DNA of 17,905 nucleotides from Actinomycetes bacterium (GTDB taxonomy: Bacteria > Actinomycetota > Acidimicrobiia > Acidimicrobiales > Microtrichaceae), in assembly GCA_023389745.1 (NCBI GenBank), contig JAEWED010000093.1, positions 1 through 17,905 of the forward strand, read 5' to 3'. Of the stretch, positions 1 through 7,313 are shown in pieces. The position numbers and the translations under genes were made by a program. Under the pieces are notes generated by a model. It was not told where the DNA came from. It did not search any database and saw nothing but the letters and a program-made list of their open reading frames with translations. Each line of letters begins with the position of its first letter. The stretch's first letter is position 1.

Positions 1-36
1 CTTCTTCGCGGGCGCCTTCTTCGCGGGCGCCTTCTT
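1..36 (-). repeat. 15-bp tandem repeat encoding KKAPA units
   Basis: The plus-strand unit CTTCTTCGCGGGCGC occurs at 1-15 and 16-30, followed by another CTTCTT at 31-36. Read on the minus strand it encodes KKAPA pentapeptides at the visible end of the NYN-S1 protein. The array may continue outside the window. Confidence 0.85.
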
Positions 37-1128
37 GGTTGCTGCCACTGTTTCCTCCTCGGCGGACTCCTTCGAATCCGGTTGAGTTGTGTCGTCCCCG
101 TCGTGAAGCTCGCCGGCCGTGGCCGAGGAGTCCGTCGCCGAGGTGGACGAGTCGGCTTCGACCTGTTCGAAGCCGGGTAGTGCAAGGTCGATGCCGCGTC
201 GCGGCGTATCGAAGCCCTGCACGACGAAGGGGCGGACCTCGCCCATCGCGAGCACTTCACGTGCGCTGCGAGGAGCGGGTTCACCCATCGATTTGAGGGA
301 GACGTAACAGCGTGCGCCGTCGCAGTCGACGTAGGCGCCGTGTGAGGAGAACTCGACGACGGTCGCTTCGATCGTCGATCCGAGCTGGTGCGAGGTCACG
401 AAGCCGAGGAAGTCGCCGGGTGTGTTGATCGGCTCGGCGGACTGCTTCTTCGCCGCCTGCTTCTTGGGGGGCTGCTTGCGCGCCGCCTTCGCCGTCGTCG
501 GCTCCGCGGGCGACGTCTCGCCGCCGGACTTCTTGCGACCGCGTCGACGACTCGAGGACGACTCGTCGCTCGACGTGGCGATCTTCGAGGCGTCGTCCTT
601 CGCTGAGGTCGCCTTCGACGACGCGCCGCGACCTCCGCGTCGCGACCCCGCAGCCTTGCCGCCGACCGGATCCTTCTTCGCGTCGCGCACCGCGCGTCGA
701 CTGACCGGCCCGCGGACCGGCACTCGTGCGACGAACACCCAGCCGACTCCCGGTACGGGCTTGCCGCCCCAGAGCCGCCCGTCGGCGAAGAGCCAGTCGT
801 AGGTGGCGTGGAACTCCTGGAAGGAGTCGTTGGAGAGGATGGTCGCTCCGGAGCGCTCCGCGATCTGCAGGACGAACGCGTCGCCGCGTCCGACCGCGCC
901 GGCGGGCGGGGTGAGGAGCTCACCCGCGAGGACGGCTTCCTCGTACGCCTCGCGCTCGGACTGGTCGATGCGATGCGCGAACGTCGCGTCGACGACCACC
1001 ACGACGTTGTCGAAGTGGTGCTCCTTGAGGAAGTCGCTCACCGCCTCGTCCAGCTGCGCGAGCGAGGGCGCGGTGCGACCTTCGGTCGCGATGTTCGATC
1101 CGTCAACGACGAGTTGTGAGTTGGCCAT
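1..1128 (-). CDS. NYN/PIN-like ribonuclease domain fused to an S1-like domain, with Lys/Ala/Pro-rich tail (partial, C-terminus beyond left edge)
   Basis: Read from ATG at 1128 the frame is open for 376 codons and leaves the window. An in-frame TGA at 1138-1140, with no other start codon in between, fixes the start; no clear Shine-Dalgarno is visible. Residues 1-135 look like a NYN (Zc3h12a-like/PIN-fold) nuclease: VVDGSN with D9, then D47 (VVVDAT), D83 (GRGDAF) and D101 (LSNDSF), which would form the usual acidic metal site. Residues 145-233 are a low-complexity basic/Ser linker. Residues about 238-318 resemble an S1-type RNA-binding beta barrel (GSTIEATVVEF, GAYVDCDG, RRGIDLALPG). Residues 322-360 are acidic, and the visible end is a KKAPA repeat of the histone H1-like kind. 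I infer an RNA-binding endoribonuclease of the cytoplasm; its substrate is unknown. It is divergent from the HAD gene at 1277. The nuclease fold rests on motif recognition, the S1 call is less certain. Confidence 0.75.
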   Translation of the reverse strand, partial: MANSQLVVDGSNIATEGRTAPSLAQLDEAVSDFLKEHHFDNVVVVVDATFAHRIDQSEREAYEEAVLAGELLTPPAGAVGRGDAFVLQIAERSGATILSNDSFQEFHATYDWLFADGRLWGGKPVPGVGWVFVARVPVRGPVSRRAVRDAKKDPVGGKAAGSRRGGRGASSKATSAKDDASKIATSSDESSSSRRRGRKKSGGETSPAEPTTAKAARKQPPKKQAAKKQSAEPINTPGDFLGFVTSHQLGSTIEATVVEFSSHGAYVDCDGARCYVSLKSMGEPAPRSAREVLAMGEVRPFVVQGFDTPRRGIDLALPGFEQVEADSSTSATDSSATAGELHDGDDTTQPDSKESAEEETVAATKKAPAKKAPAKK

Positions 1129-1238
1129 CTCGATGCATCAGTGAAGCAGCATTCGCGACGAAAGCGGCGGAAATGGTCGAGGTTGTTCGACACGAGATCG
1201 CATCGTGCGCGCGAGCCGCGCGACCCGCGTCGCGGCCA

Positions 1239-1257
1239 CATACCCCCGTGGGGTATG
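1239..1257. promoter_or_regulatory. CsoR-like palindromic operator candidate
   Basis: CATACCCCCGTGGGGTATG is a perfect inverted repeat with 8-bp arms (1239-1246 and 1250-1257) and a 3-bp centre. A C-run facing a G-run, closed by ATAC/GTAT ends, is the type of site bound by copper- or persulfide-sensing repressors of the CsoR/RcnR family (family knowledge, no binding shown here). It sits 7 bp upstream of the predicted -10 of the HAD gene, where a repressor would block RNA polymerase. No csoR-like gene is in the window. Confidence 0.5.
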
Positions 1258-1264
1258 AGCCACC

Positions 1265-1277
1265 TACACTTCGTCGA
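1265..1277 (+). promoter_or_regulatory. -10 element and predicted leaderless start of the HAD gene
   Basis: TACACT at 1265-1270 fits the actinobacterial TANNNT -10 pattern. Six bases separate it from the ATG at 1277, so transcription probably starts at the A of the start codon. No Shine-Dalgarno is present, and the -35 region is occupied by the palindrome at 1239-1257. Confidence 0.5.
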
Positions 1278-1900
1278 TGGTCTCCGCAGTGCTCTTCGAC
1301 TTCGGTGGTGTCATCCTGTCGAGCCCCTTCGAGGCGTTCCGTGCGTACGAGGCGCGGGCAGGGCTCCCGGTCGACACCATCCGCGCGATCAACTCGACCC
1401 ACCCCGACACGAACGCGTGGGCGCGCCTGGAACGTTCAGAGATCGACGTCGACACGTTCGTCTCGACCTTCGAGTCCGAAGCCGCGGCACTCGGTCACCG
1501 CGTCGACGGCGCCGAGGTCATCGCGTGCCTGCGCGGCGAGCTTCGACCGGAGATGGTCGAGGCGGTACGCCGATGCAAGGAGCGGTTCAAGGTGGCGCTG
1601 CTGACCAACAACATCGTCTCGGGAGACGGCGGCGAGGTCGGCTCCTTCGCCGAGGTCGTCGCGATGTTCGACGTGGTCATCGAGTCGTCGGTCGTCGGTG
1701 TGCGAAAGCCCGAGACGCGCTTCTACGAGATCGCGCTCGAGGCGTTGGGCATCGAGGCCGGCGAGGCGGTGTTCCTTGACGACCTCGGCATCAACCTGAA
1801 GCCGGCGCGTGCCCTCGGCATGACGACCATCAAGGTCGACGATCCCGCGGTGGCGATCGACGAGCTCGAAGCCGTCCTGGGCATGCGTCTGCGCGACTGA
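1277..1900 (+). CDS. HAD family (subfamily IA) hydrolase, ACAD10/epoxide-hydrolase N-domain type
   Basis: A 207-residue cytosolic phosphatase-like protein with all four HAD motifs. Motif I is FDFGGV near the N-terminus with nucleophile D8; the second Asp of DxDxT is a Gly (G10), as is usual in the subgroup related to the N-terminal domain of soluble epoxide hydrolase and ACAD10. Motif II is LLTNN (T110), motif III is the Lys of VRKPE (K144), and motif IV is FLDDLG (D168, D169). A helical cap lies between about residues 16 and 85. Length is normal for the family. The ATG at 1277 is chosen because motif I begins almost at once and the -10 lies just upstream. The second-Asp change makes ordinary phosphatase activity uncertain; the substrate cannot be told. 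It is convergent with kgd and divergent from the NYN-S1 gene. Confidence 0.88.
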   Translation: MVSAVLFDFGGVILSSPFEAFRAYEARAGLPVDTIRAINSTHPDTNAWARLERSEIDVDTFVSTFESEAAALGHRVDGAEVIACLRGELRPEMVEAVRRCKERFKVALLTNNIVSGDGGEVGSFAEVVAMFDVVIESSVVGVRKPETRFYEIALEALGIEAGEAVFLDDLGINLKPARALGMTTIKVDDPAVAIDELEAVLGMRLRD

Positions 1901-1973
1901 TCGACCGCGGCCGGATCGGTCGCCGGGCGATCGGTCGCCGACTGATCCGGTCACGACCAGATCGGTCGCGGGT
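1899..1973. repeat. Imperfect 15-bp tandem repeat array, about 5 units, between convergent genes
   Basis: Starting inside the HAD stop codon, five units begin at 1899, 1914, 1929, 1944 and 1960. Three share GATCGGTCGC; the others are GATCGACCGC and GATCCGGTCA. Parts can fold locally, for example GGCGA-TCGG-TCGCC at 1926-1939 and CGACC/GGTCG at 1955-1969. The array lies beyond the HAD stop and before the kgd terminator hairpin and holds no gene. Confidence 0.8.
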
Positions 1974-1975
1974 GA

Positions 1976-2005
1976 TGAGCGCAGACGCCGCAGCGTCCGC
2001 GCTCA
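1976..2005. terminator. Stem-loop terminator at the end of kgd (possibly bidirectional)
   Basis: TGAGCGC (1976-1982) pairs with GCGCTCA (1999-2005), and after one A-C mismatch GACGC (1984-1988) pairs with GCGTC (1993-1997) around the loop CGCA. This is a 13-position stem with one mismatch. It includes the kgd stop codon (2003-2005, minus strand). There is no T-run, as is common in high-GC actinobacteria. It could end transcription from both convergent genes. Confidence 0.6.
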
Positions 2006-5000
2006 GACGAAGCGCTCGGAGCGCTCCACCAGAGGAGCGAACGCCGCGGCCAGGATCATGTTCTGCTCCTGGGCGTGGATCGCATGGCTGCCCGTCGCGG
2101 GGCTGGCCTCGTCGGGCCGGCTGATGCGACGCACGGTGTAGCGATCGCCGAGCGCCTCGTAGAGGCGACCCTTGACCGAGTTCCACGGACCCATGTTCTC
2201 GGGCTCCTCCTGGAGCCAGACGACCTCGGTCACGTGCGGGAAGCGGGCCAGCTCCTTCTCGACGGCCTCGTAGGGCCACGGGTAGAGCTGCTCGACCCGG
2301 GCCACCGCCACGTCGAGCCCGAGCTCGTCGCGCATCGTGGTGGCCTCCTGGCCGATCTTGCCCGACGCCAGCACCAGGCGGGTGACCTTCGAGGGGTCGA
2401 TCGCCGTCGACGCGTCGTTCAACAGCTCCTCGAACGATCCGCTCAGCAGCGAGTCGACCGACGAGCGCCAGCGCTTGTCGCGCAGGCCCGACTTCGGGGT
2501 CGTCACGATCAGCGGCTTGCGGACCTCTCGATGGATCTGGCGACGCAGCAGGTGGAAGTACTGCGCGGCCGTGGTCGGCTGGCAGACCTGGATGTTGTCC
2601 TCGGCGCACATGGTGAGGAAGCGCTCGATGCGTGACGACGAGTGCTCCGGACCCTGACCCTCGTAGCCGTGGGGGAGCAGCATGACCAGACCGGACGTCT
2701 GACCCCACTTGTCCTCTGCGGCGACGATGTACTGGTCGATGATGATCTGGGCGCCGTTGGCGAAGTCGCCGAACTGGGCCTCCCACATGACCAGGGCGTC
2801 GGGGTTCTTCACCGTGTACCCGTACTCGAAGCCGAGCGCGGCGTACTCGCTCAACAGCGAGTCGTAGATCCACAGCTCGGTCTCGGGCGGGTTCGCCAGC
2901 GCGTTGAGCGGCACGTACTCGGCGCCGGTCTCGTAGTCGAACAACGTCGAGTGCCGGTGCGAGAAGGTGCCGCGACGCGAGTCCTGGCCGGCCAGGCGGA
3001 CCGACGTGCCCTCGACCAGCAGCGAACCGAACGCGAACGCCTCGGCGAGCGCCCAGTCGACCTGGCCCTCGGCGAACATCTTGTCGCGCGCGGCCAGCTG
3101 CTTCGCGAGCTTCGTGTGCACCGTGAAGCCCTCGGGGGTCGCGCTGAGCGCGGCGTAGACACGGTCGAGCACGCCACGGTCGATGCCCGTGGCGACGTGG
3201 GGCAGCACGCCCTTGCTCGGCGGGTGCGGTGCGGCGACGTACTCCTCGTCGGGCGCTCCCTGACGGGTCTCGTCGAGCGCGGACTGCAGCCGCGCCTGGA
3301 AGTCCGCCAGCGCGGACTCGGCCTCGTCGAGGCTGAAGTCACCACGACGCACCAGGGTCTCGACGAAGCGCTTGCGCACGCTGCGCAGCTCGTCGATGGT
3401 CCGGTACATCTGCGGCTGGGTGTAGCTCGGGTCGTCGCCCTCGTTGTGACCGTGGCGGCGGTAGCACACCATGTCGATGACGATGTCCTTGTGGAACCGC
3501 TGCCGGTACGCGAACGCGAGCCGGGCCACGCGCACGCAGGCCTCGGGGTCGTCACCGTTGACGTGGATGATCGGAGCCTGCACGGCCTTGGCGATGTCGG
3601 TGCAGTACTCCGAGGACCGGGCGGACTCCGGCGGGGTGGTGAAGCCCAGCTGGTTGTTGACGATCACGTGGATCGTGCCGCCGACGCGGTAGCCCTTGAT
3701 GAGCGACAGGTTCAGCGTCTCGGCGATGACACCCTGCCCGGCGAACGCGGCGTCGCCGTGCATGAGGATCGGCAGCACCGGGAAGCGCCGAGACGGGTCG
3801 AAGGGGATCTCGTCCATGCGGGCCCGTGCCATGCCCTCGACGACCGGATCGACGGCCTCGAGGTGCGACGGGTTCGCGGCGAGGCTGAGCGGCAGCGTGC
3901 TGCCCGAGCGTGCCTCGAAGACGCCCTCTTCACCGAGGTGGTACTTCACGTCGCCCGAGCCCTGGATCGAGTCGGGATCGACGTAGCCCTCGAACTCGCG
4001 GAAGAGCTGCGAGTACGACTTGCCCACGATGTTCGCGAGCACGTTGAGTCGGCCGCGGTGCGACATGCCGAGCACGGCGGAGTCGAGCCCGGCGTCGGCG
4101 GCTTGTTCGAGGAGCGCGTCGAGGGTCGGGATGAGCGACTCGGCACCTTCGAGCCCGAAGCGCTTCTGGCCGAGGTACTTGGTCGCGAGGAACTTCTCGA
4201 GCGACTCGGCAGCGTTGAGGCGTCCGAGGATGTGGCGCTGGTCCTCGACAGGCAGCTTGGTGGGTGCGCCCTCGACCTGCTCCTGGATCCAGCGCTTCTC
4301 CTCGGGCTCCTGGATGTGCATGTACTCGATGCCGACGGTGCGGCAGTACGCGTCTCGCAGGATGCGGAGGATCTCGCCCAGCTGGAGGCGGCGGGTGCCG
4401 CCCACCGAGGCGTAGATGCCGACGTCGCCGCCGGTGAGGAACTCGCGGTCGAGGTCCCAGATGGTGAGCCCGTAGGTGGCCGGGTCGAGCTCCGGGTGCA
4501 TCTCGGGCGGCTTGGCGGCGAGCGGGTCGAGGTCCGCGATCAGGTGGCCGCGCACGCGGTGCATGTTGATCAGCGTCGAGACCTGCATCTGCTTCTCGAC
4601 GAGCGCGGTCGTGTGGTCCGACGGGTTCGAGTCCTGGCGCCAGCGGACCGCCTCGTAGGGCACGCCGATCGAGCGGAACACCTGCTCGTAGAAGTCGTCG
4701 CCGCCGAGCAGGAGCTCGTCGACCTTCTTCAGCAGCAGACCCGACTCGGCACCCTGGATGATGCGGTGGTCGTAGGTCGACGAGATCGTGATGACCTTGG
4801 AGATGCCCAGATCCGCGATGGTGCGGGGATCGGCACCCGCGAACCCGGTCGGGTACGTGAGCGACCCGACGCCGACGATGGCGCCCTGACCCGGCATGAG
4901 CCGCGGGACCGAGCGCTCGGTGCCGATGGTGCCCGGGTTGGTGAGCGTGACGGTGACCCCGGCGAAGTCGTCGACGGTGAGCTTGTTGGTCTTGGCCTTG

Positions 5001-5680
5001 CGGATCAGGTCGTCGTAGACGGCCATGAAGCCGGCGAAGTCGAGGGTGTCGGCGTTCGCGATGTTCGGCACGATGAGCGAACGGGAGCCGTCGCGCTTCT
5101 CCATGTCGATGGCGATGCCCAGCCCGACGTGCTGGTTGCGCACGATCCGGGGGCTGCCGTCGGGACCCTCGACGAAGGAGTTGTTGAGGTTCGGCACGTG
5201 ATCGGCGATCGCCCGGACGAGCGCGTAGCCGATCAGGTGCGTGAAGCTGACCTTGCCGCCACGCGTGCGGCCCAGGTAGCCGTTGATGACGTTGCGGTTG
5301 ATCTCGAGCAGCTTCGCGGGGACCTCACGGAACGAGGTCGCCGTCGGGACGCCGAGGCTGGCGTCCATGTTGGCCACGATGCGGGCGCCGACGCCGCGGA
5401 TCGGCTCACCGGGCGGTTCGCCCTCGGCGGGCTTCGCGTCGGACGTGGGGGTTGATGACGGTGCAGTCGGAGCGGACGTCGCCGCGGGGGCGGCGGGAGC
5501 CGCCGCAGTGGGGGCGCCGGCCCCCTGCGGGGCCGGCCGGCCCGGCGGACGGTAATCGGCGAAGAACTCACGCCAGCTCTCGCTGACGGAGCTCGGATCG
5601 GTCCGGTACTGCTCGTGCATCTCCTCGACCAACCAGGCGTTGGGTCCGAGGGGTTCGGGGGTGGTGTGCTCGTCGGCCAC
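2003..5680 (-). CDS. kgd: Multifunctional 2-oxoglutarate decarboxylase/dehydrogenase (fused E2-like and E1 domains)
   Basis: About 1225 residues, the size of the mycobacterial Kgd/SucA (1231). Order: N-terminal segment (WLVEEM, about 16-45), Ala/Pro linker (45-93), E2 succinyltransferase-like catalytic domain (about 94-330) with the DHRIIQG motif and its H305, then the thiamine-diphosphate E1 domain to the C-terminus. E1 landmarks are HRGRLNVLAN (about 540), MHGDAAFAGQG (about 640), RRHGHNEGDDP (about 743), HRHSTLFD (about 908) and PHGYEGQGPEHSS (about 1007). It decarboxylates 2-oxoglutarate in the TCA cycle and, with lipoylated E2 and E3 partners not in this window, makes succinyl-CoA. No lipoyl domain is present, as expected. 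I prefer GTG at 5680 because a TAGCAT -10 lies 8 nt upstream and WLVEEM then sits where it does in relatives; GTG at 5701 in the same frame is the alternative. Single-gene unit, divergent from xthA. Confidence 0.95.
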   Translation of the reverse strand: MADEHTTPEPLGPNAWLVEEMHEQYRTDPSSVSESWREFFADYRPPGRPAPQGAGAPTAAAPAAPAATSAPTAPSSTPTSDAKPAEGEPPGEPIRGVGARIVANMDASLGVPTATSFREVPAKLLEINRNVINGYLGRTRGGKVSFTHLIGYALVRAIADHVPNLNNSFVEGPDGSPRIVRNQHVGLGIAIDMEKRDGSRSLIVPNIANADTLDFAGFMAVYDDLIRKAKTNKLTVDDFAGVTVTLTNPGTIGTERSVPRLMPGQGAIVGVGSLTYPTGFAGADPRTIADLGISKVITISSTYDHRIIQGAESGLLLKKVDELLLGGDDFYEQVFRSIGVPYEAVRWRQDSNPSDHTTALVEKQMQVSTLINMHRVRGHLIADLDPLAAKPPEMHPELDPATYGLTIWDLDREFLTGGDVGIYASVGGTRRLQLGEILRILRDAYCRTVGIEYMHIQEPEEKRWIQEQVEGAPTKLPVEDQRHILGRLNAAESLEKFLATKYLGQKRFGLEGAESLIPTLDALLEQAADAGLDSAVLGMSHRGRLNVLANIVGKSYSQLFREFEGYVDPDSIQGSGDVKYHLGEEGVFEARSGSTLPLSLAANPSHLEAVDPVVEGMARARMDEIPFDPSRRFPVLPILMHGDAAFAGQGVIAETLNLSLIKGYRVGGTIHVIVNNQLGFTTPPESARSSEYCTDIAKAVQAPIIHVNGDDPEACVRVARLAFAYRQRFHKDIVIDMVCYRRHGHNEGDDPSYTQPQMYRTIDELRSVRKRFVETLVRRGDFSLDEAESALADFQARLQSALDETRQGAPDEEYVAAPHPPSKGVLPHVATGIDRGVLDRVYAALSATPEGFTVHTKLAKQLAARDKMFAEGQVDWALAEAFAFGSLLVEGTSVRLAGQDSRRGTFSHRHSTLFDYETGAEYVPLNALANPPETELWIYDSLLSEYAALGFEYGYTVKNPDALVMWEAQFGDFANGAQIIIDQYIVAAEDKWGQTSGLVMLLPHGYEGQGPEHSSSRIERFLTMCAEDNIQVCQPTTAAQYFHLLRRQIHREVRKPLIVTTPKSGLRDKRWRSSVDSLLSGSFEELLNDASTAIDPSKVTRLVLASGKIGQEATTMRDELGLDVAVARVEQLYPWPYEAVEKELARFPHVTEVVWLQEEPENMGPWNSVKGRLYEALGDRYTVRRISRPDEASPATGSHAIHAQEQNMILAAAFAPLVERSERFV

Positions 5681-5694
5681 GGTCAGCCATGCTA
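5680..5694 (-). promoter_or_regulatory. -10 element and predicted leaderless start of kgd
   Basis: On the minus strand TAGCAT (5694-5689) is followed by 8 bases and GTG at 5680. No Shine-Dalgarno precedes either this GTG or the in-frame GTG at 5701, which supports a leaderless start at 5680. A convincing -35 was not found. Confidence 0.42.
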
Positions 5695-5741
5695 CCGGCA
5701 CCCGGGGAGGGGTCTGGTGACGGGTGGGCCGGTGCGCGGCC

Positions 5742-5755
5742 TAGATTCCTCGACG
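5742..5755 (+). promoter_or_regulatory. -10 element and predicted leaderless start of xthA
   Basis: TAGATT (5742-5747) ends 7 bases before the GTG at 5755. With the kgd -10 at 5689-5694 on the other strand, two promoters are packed divergently into about 75 bp, so their upstream regions overlap. Confidence 0.5.
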
Positions 5756-6528
5756 TGCTCATCGCGACCTGGAACGTGAACTCCCTGAACGCCCGGATGC
5801 CCCGTGTCGAGGAGTGGCTCGAGCAGATGCAGCCCGACGTGGTGTGCATGCAGGAGACGAAGATGAGCGACGCGCAGTTCCCTGCGCTGGACTTCACCCG
5901 CCTGGGCTACGAGTCCGTGCACCACGGCGAGGGGCGCTGGAACGGCGTGGCGATCCTGTCCAGGGTCGGCATCGAGAACCCGGTCTACGGCTTCGAGGAC
6001 ACCGACGAGGCCGATCCCGACGCCCGCATCGTCTGGGCCACCTGCAACGGCGTGCGGGTCGCCTCGGTCTACGTGCCCAACGGCCGGGAGCTGGGTCACG
6101 ACCACTACCAGTACAAGCTCGCCTGGCTGGCACGGCTGCGCGCCAACCTGGACGCGAACCACACCCCCGACGACCTGCTCGTGATCCTCGGCGATTGGAA
6201 CGTCACCCCGGCCGACATCGACGTCTGGAGCCCGAAGGCCTTCGAGGGCTCCACCCACGTCAGCCCACCCGAGCGCGACGCCATCGCGGCGCTGCGGGAC
6301 TGGGGTCTGGTCGACACGCTGCGCGAGCGCTACCCCGAGCCGGGCATCTTCAGCTACTGGGACTACCGCAACGGCGACTTCCACAAGCGCCGCGGCATGC
6401 GCATCGACTACCTGCTGTCCTCGAGGGCGCTCGCCGCGACGTGCACCGCCGATCTGATCGACCGGAACGCCCGCAAGGGCACCAAGCCGTCCGACCACGC
6501 CCCGGTGCTGGCCGAGTACGACGTCTGA
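5755..6528 (+). CDS. xthA: Exodeoxyribonuclease III (AP endonuclease, EEP superfamily)
   Basis: 257 residues, close to the usual length of about 260-270. Family motifs in order: ATWNVNSLNAR (N7), MQETK with metal ligand E34, YVPNG, GDWNVTP, WDYRNGDFHKRRGMRIDYLL, and the C-terminal PSDHAPV with general base H248. The enzyme cuts DNA at abasic sites and removes 3'-blocking groups and nucleotides in base excision repair, in the cytoplasm on the nucleoid. The frame stays open upstream to 5689, but conserved sequence starts at LIATWN directly after GTG 5755, and the -10 at 5742-5747 fits a leaderless start there. The thioesterase gene follows after 23 bp on the same strand and may be co-transcribed; no functional link is evident. 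Confidence 0.95.
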   Translation: MLIATWNVNSLNARMPRVEEWLEQMQPDVVCMQETKMSDAQFPALDFTRLGYESVHHGEGRWNGVAILSRVGIENPVYGFEDTDEADPDARIVWATCNGVRVASVYVPNGRELGHDHYQYKLAWLARLRANLDANHTPDDLLVILGDWNVTPADIDVWSPKAFEGSTHVSPPERDAIAALRDWGLVDTLRERYPEPGIFSYWDYRNGDFHKRRGMRIDYLLSSRALAATCTADLIDRNARKGTKPSDHAPVLAEYDV

Positions 6529-6551
6529 GCTCCGACCCCCGGGAGGCCACC

Positions 6552-7307
6552 ATGGACGATGCAGCGCAGGACCCCCAGACAGAGGACCCCCAGACGCCCC
6601 ACGTCAGTCCGCGGATCGCGGGGCTGCACGCCCTCGAGGACACGCCGCGGCGCAACGAGGAGCGACGGCTCGCCGCCGCCATGCGAGAGGTGATCGAGCA
6701 CCTGGTATCGACCACCGCGTCGATCGAGGACCTGGCCTCGGCGGCGGACGACCTCGAGTCGTTCGCGGAGTACCTCCGTTCGCTGCCCACCGGCCAGGAT
6801 TACCGCGGCTTCGCGGAGTCGGCGAACGCCGGGGTGGGGATCGACGCCCTGTTCTCCGACGACCCGGAGTGGGCCGCGACGTTCGACCACAGCCCGATCA
6901 TCGGTCTCGCGAACCCGTTGTCGCCGCCGGTCGAGCTCGAGTACTCCGGTGACCGGGTCCTCGCCCGGGTCACCTTCGGTGCTGCCTACGAGGGCCCGCC
7001 CGGTTGTGTGCACGGCGGCTACGTCGCCGCCGTGTTCGACGAGCTGCTCGGCGCCGCGCAGTCGCTGTCGGGTGACCAGGGCATGACCGCGCACCTCGAG
7101 GTCGACTACCGCCGACCGACCCCGCTGGGCGTGCCGCTCACGATGGAGGGCTGGTTGGACCGCTCCGAGGGCCGGAAGATCTGGGCCAAGGCCCAGCTGC
7201 GGGCGAACGGCGAGCTCACTGCCGAGGCCGAGGCGCTGTTCATCGCCTTCGACTCCGAGAAGTTCAGCCAGCTGCTCGAGATGCGCAACGGGTTCCGCGA
7301 GGGTTGA
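6552..7307 (+). CDS. PaaI/THEM4-like hotdog-fold acyl-CoA thioesterase family protein
   Basis: 251 residues. The start is set by GGGAGG at 6541-6546, five bases before ATG 6552. The C-terminal half (about 115-240) is a 4HBT/PaaI-type hotdog domain with GCVHGGYVAAVFDELLG, where H154 and D163 sit in the catalytic HGG...D region, followed by HLEVDYRRPTPLG, typical of the central strands. The first 110 residues are a charged, mostly helical extension (RRNEERRLAAAMREVIEHL) that simple PaaI proteins lack. Family members hydrolyse acyl-CoA thioesters in the cytosol; the acyl chain cannot be predicted. It follows xthA closely and ends 6 bp from the convergent uvrD2 stop. Confidence 0.85.
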   Translation: MDDAAQDPQTEDPQTPHVSPRIAGLHALEDTPRRNEERRLAAAMREVIEHLVSTTASIEDLASAADDLESFAEYLRSLPTGQDYRGFAESANAGVGIDALFSDDPEWAATFDHSPIIGLANPLSPPVELEYSGDRVLARVTFGAAYEGPPGCVHGGYVAAVFDELLGAAQSLSGDQGMTAHLEVDYRRPTPLGVPLTMEGWLDRSEGRKIWAKAQLRANGELTAEAEALFIAFDSEKFSQLLEMRNGFREG

Positions 7308-7313
7308 GACCGC

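Noticed and set aside
1138..1238. Possible small gene or promoter for the NYN-S1 gene in the divergent gap
   Set aside because: Short frames here have no ribosome site or conserved look, and I could not pick a convincing -10 for the minus-strand gene.
2642..5455. Open plus-strand frame of 937 codons opposite kgd
   Set aside because: It is the mirror of a well-conserved gene in GC-rich DNA, has an Arg/Val/Leu/Glu-rich composition with no domain, and kgd on the other strand explains the whole stretch.
5689..5754. Longer N-terminus for exonuclease III
   Set aside because: The 22 extra codons are not family-like, and would include the promoter -10; conserved sequence begins at GTG 5755.
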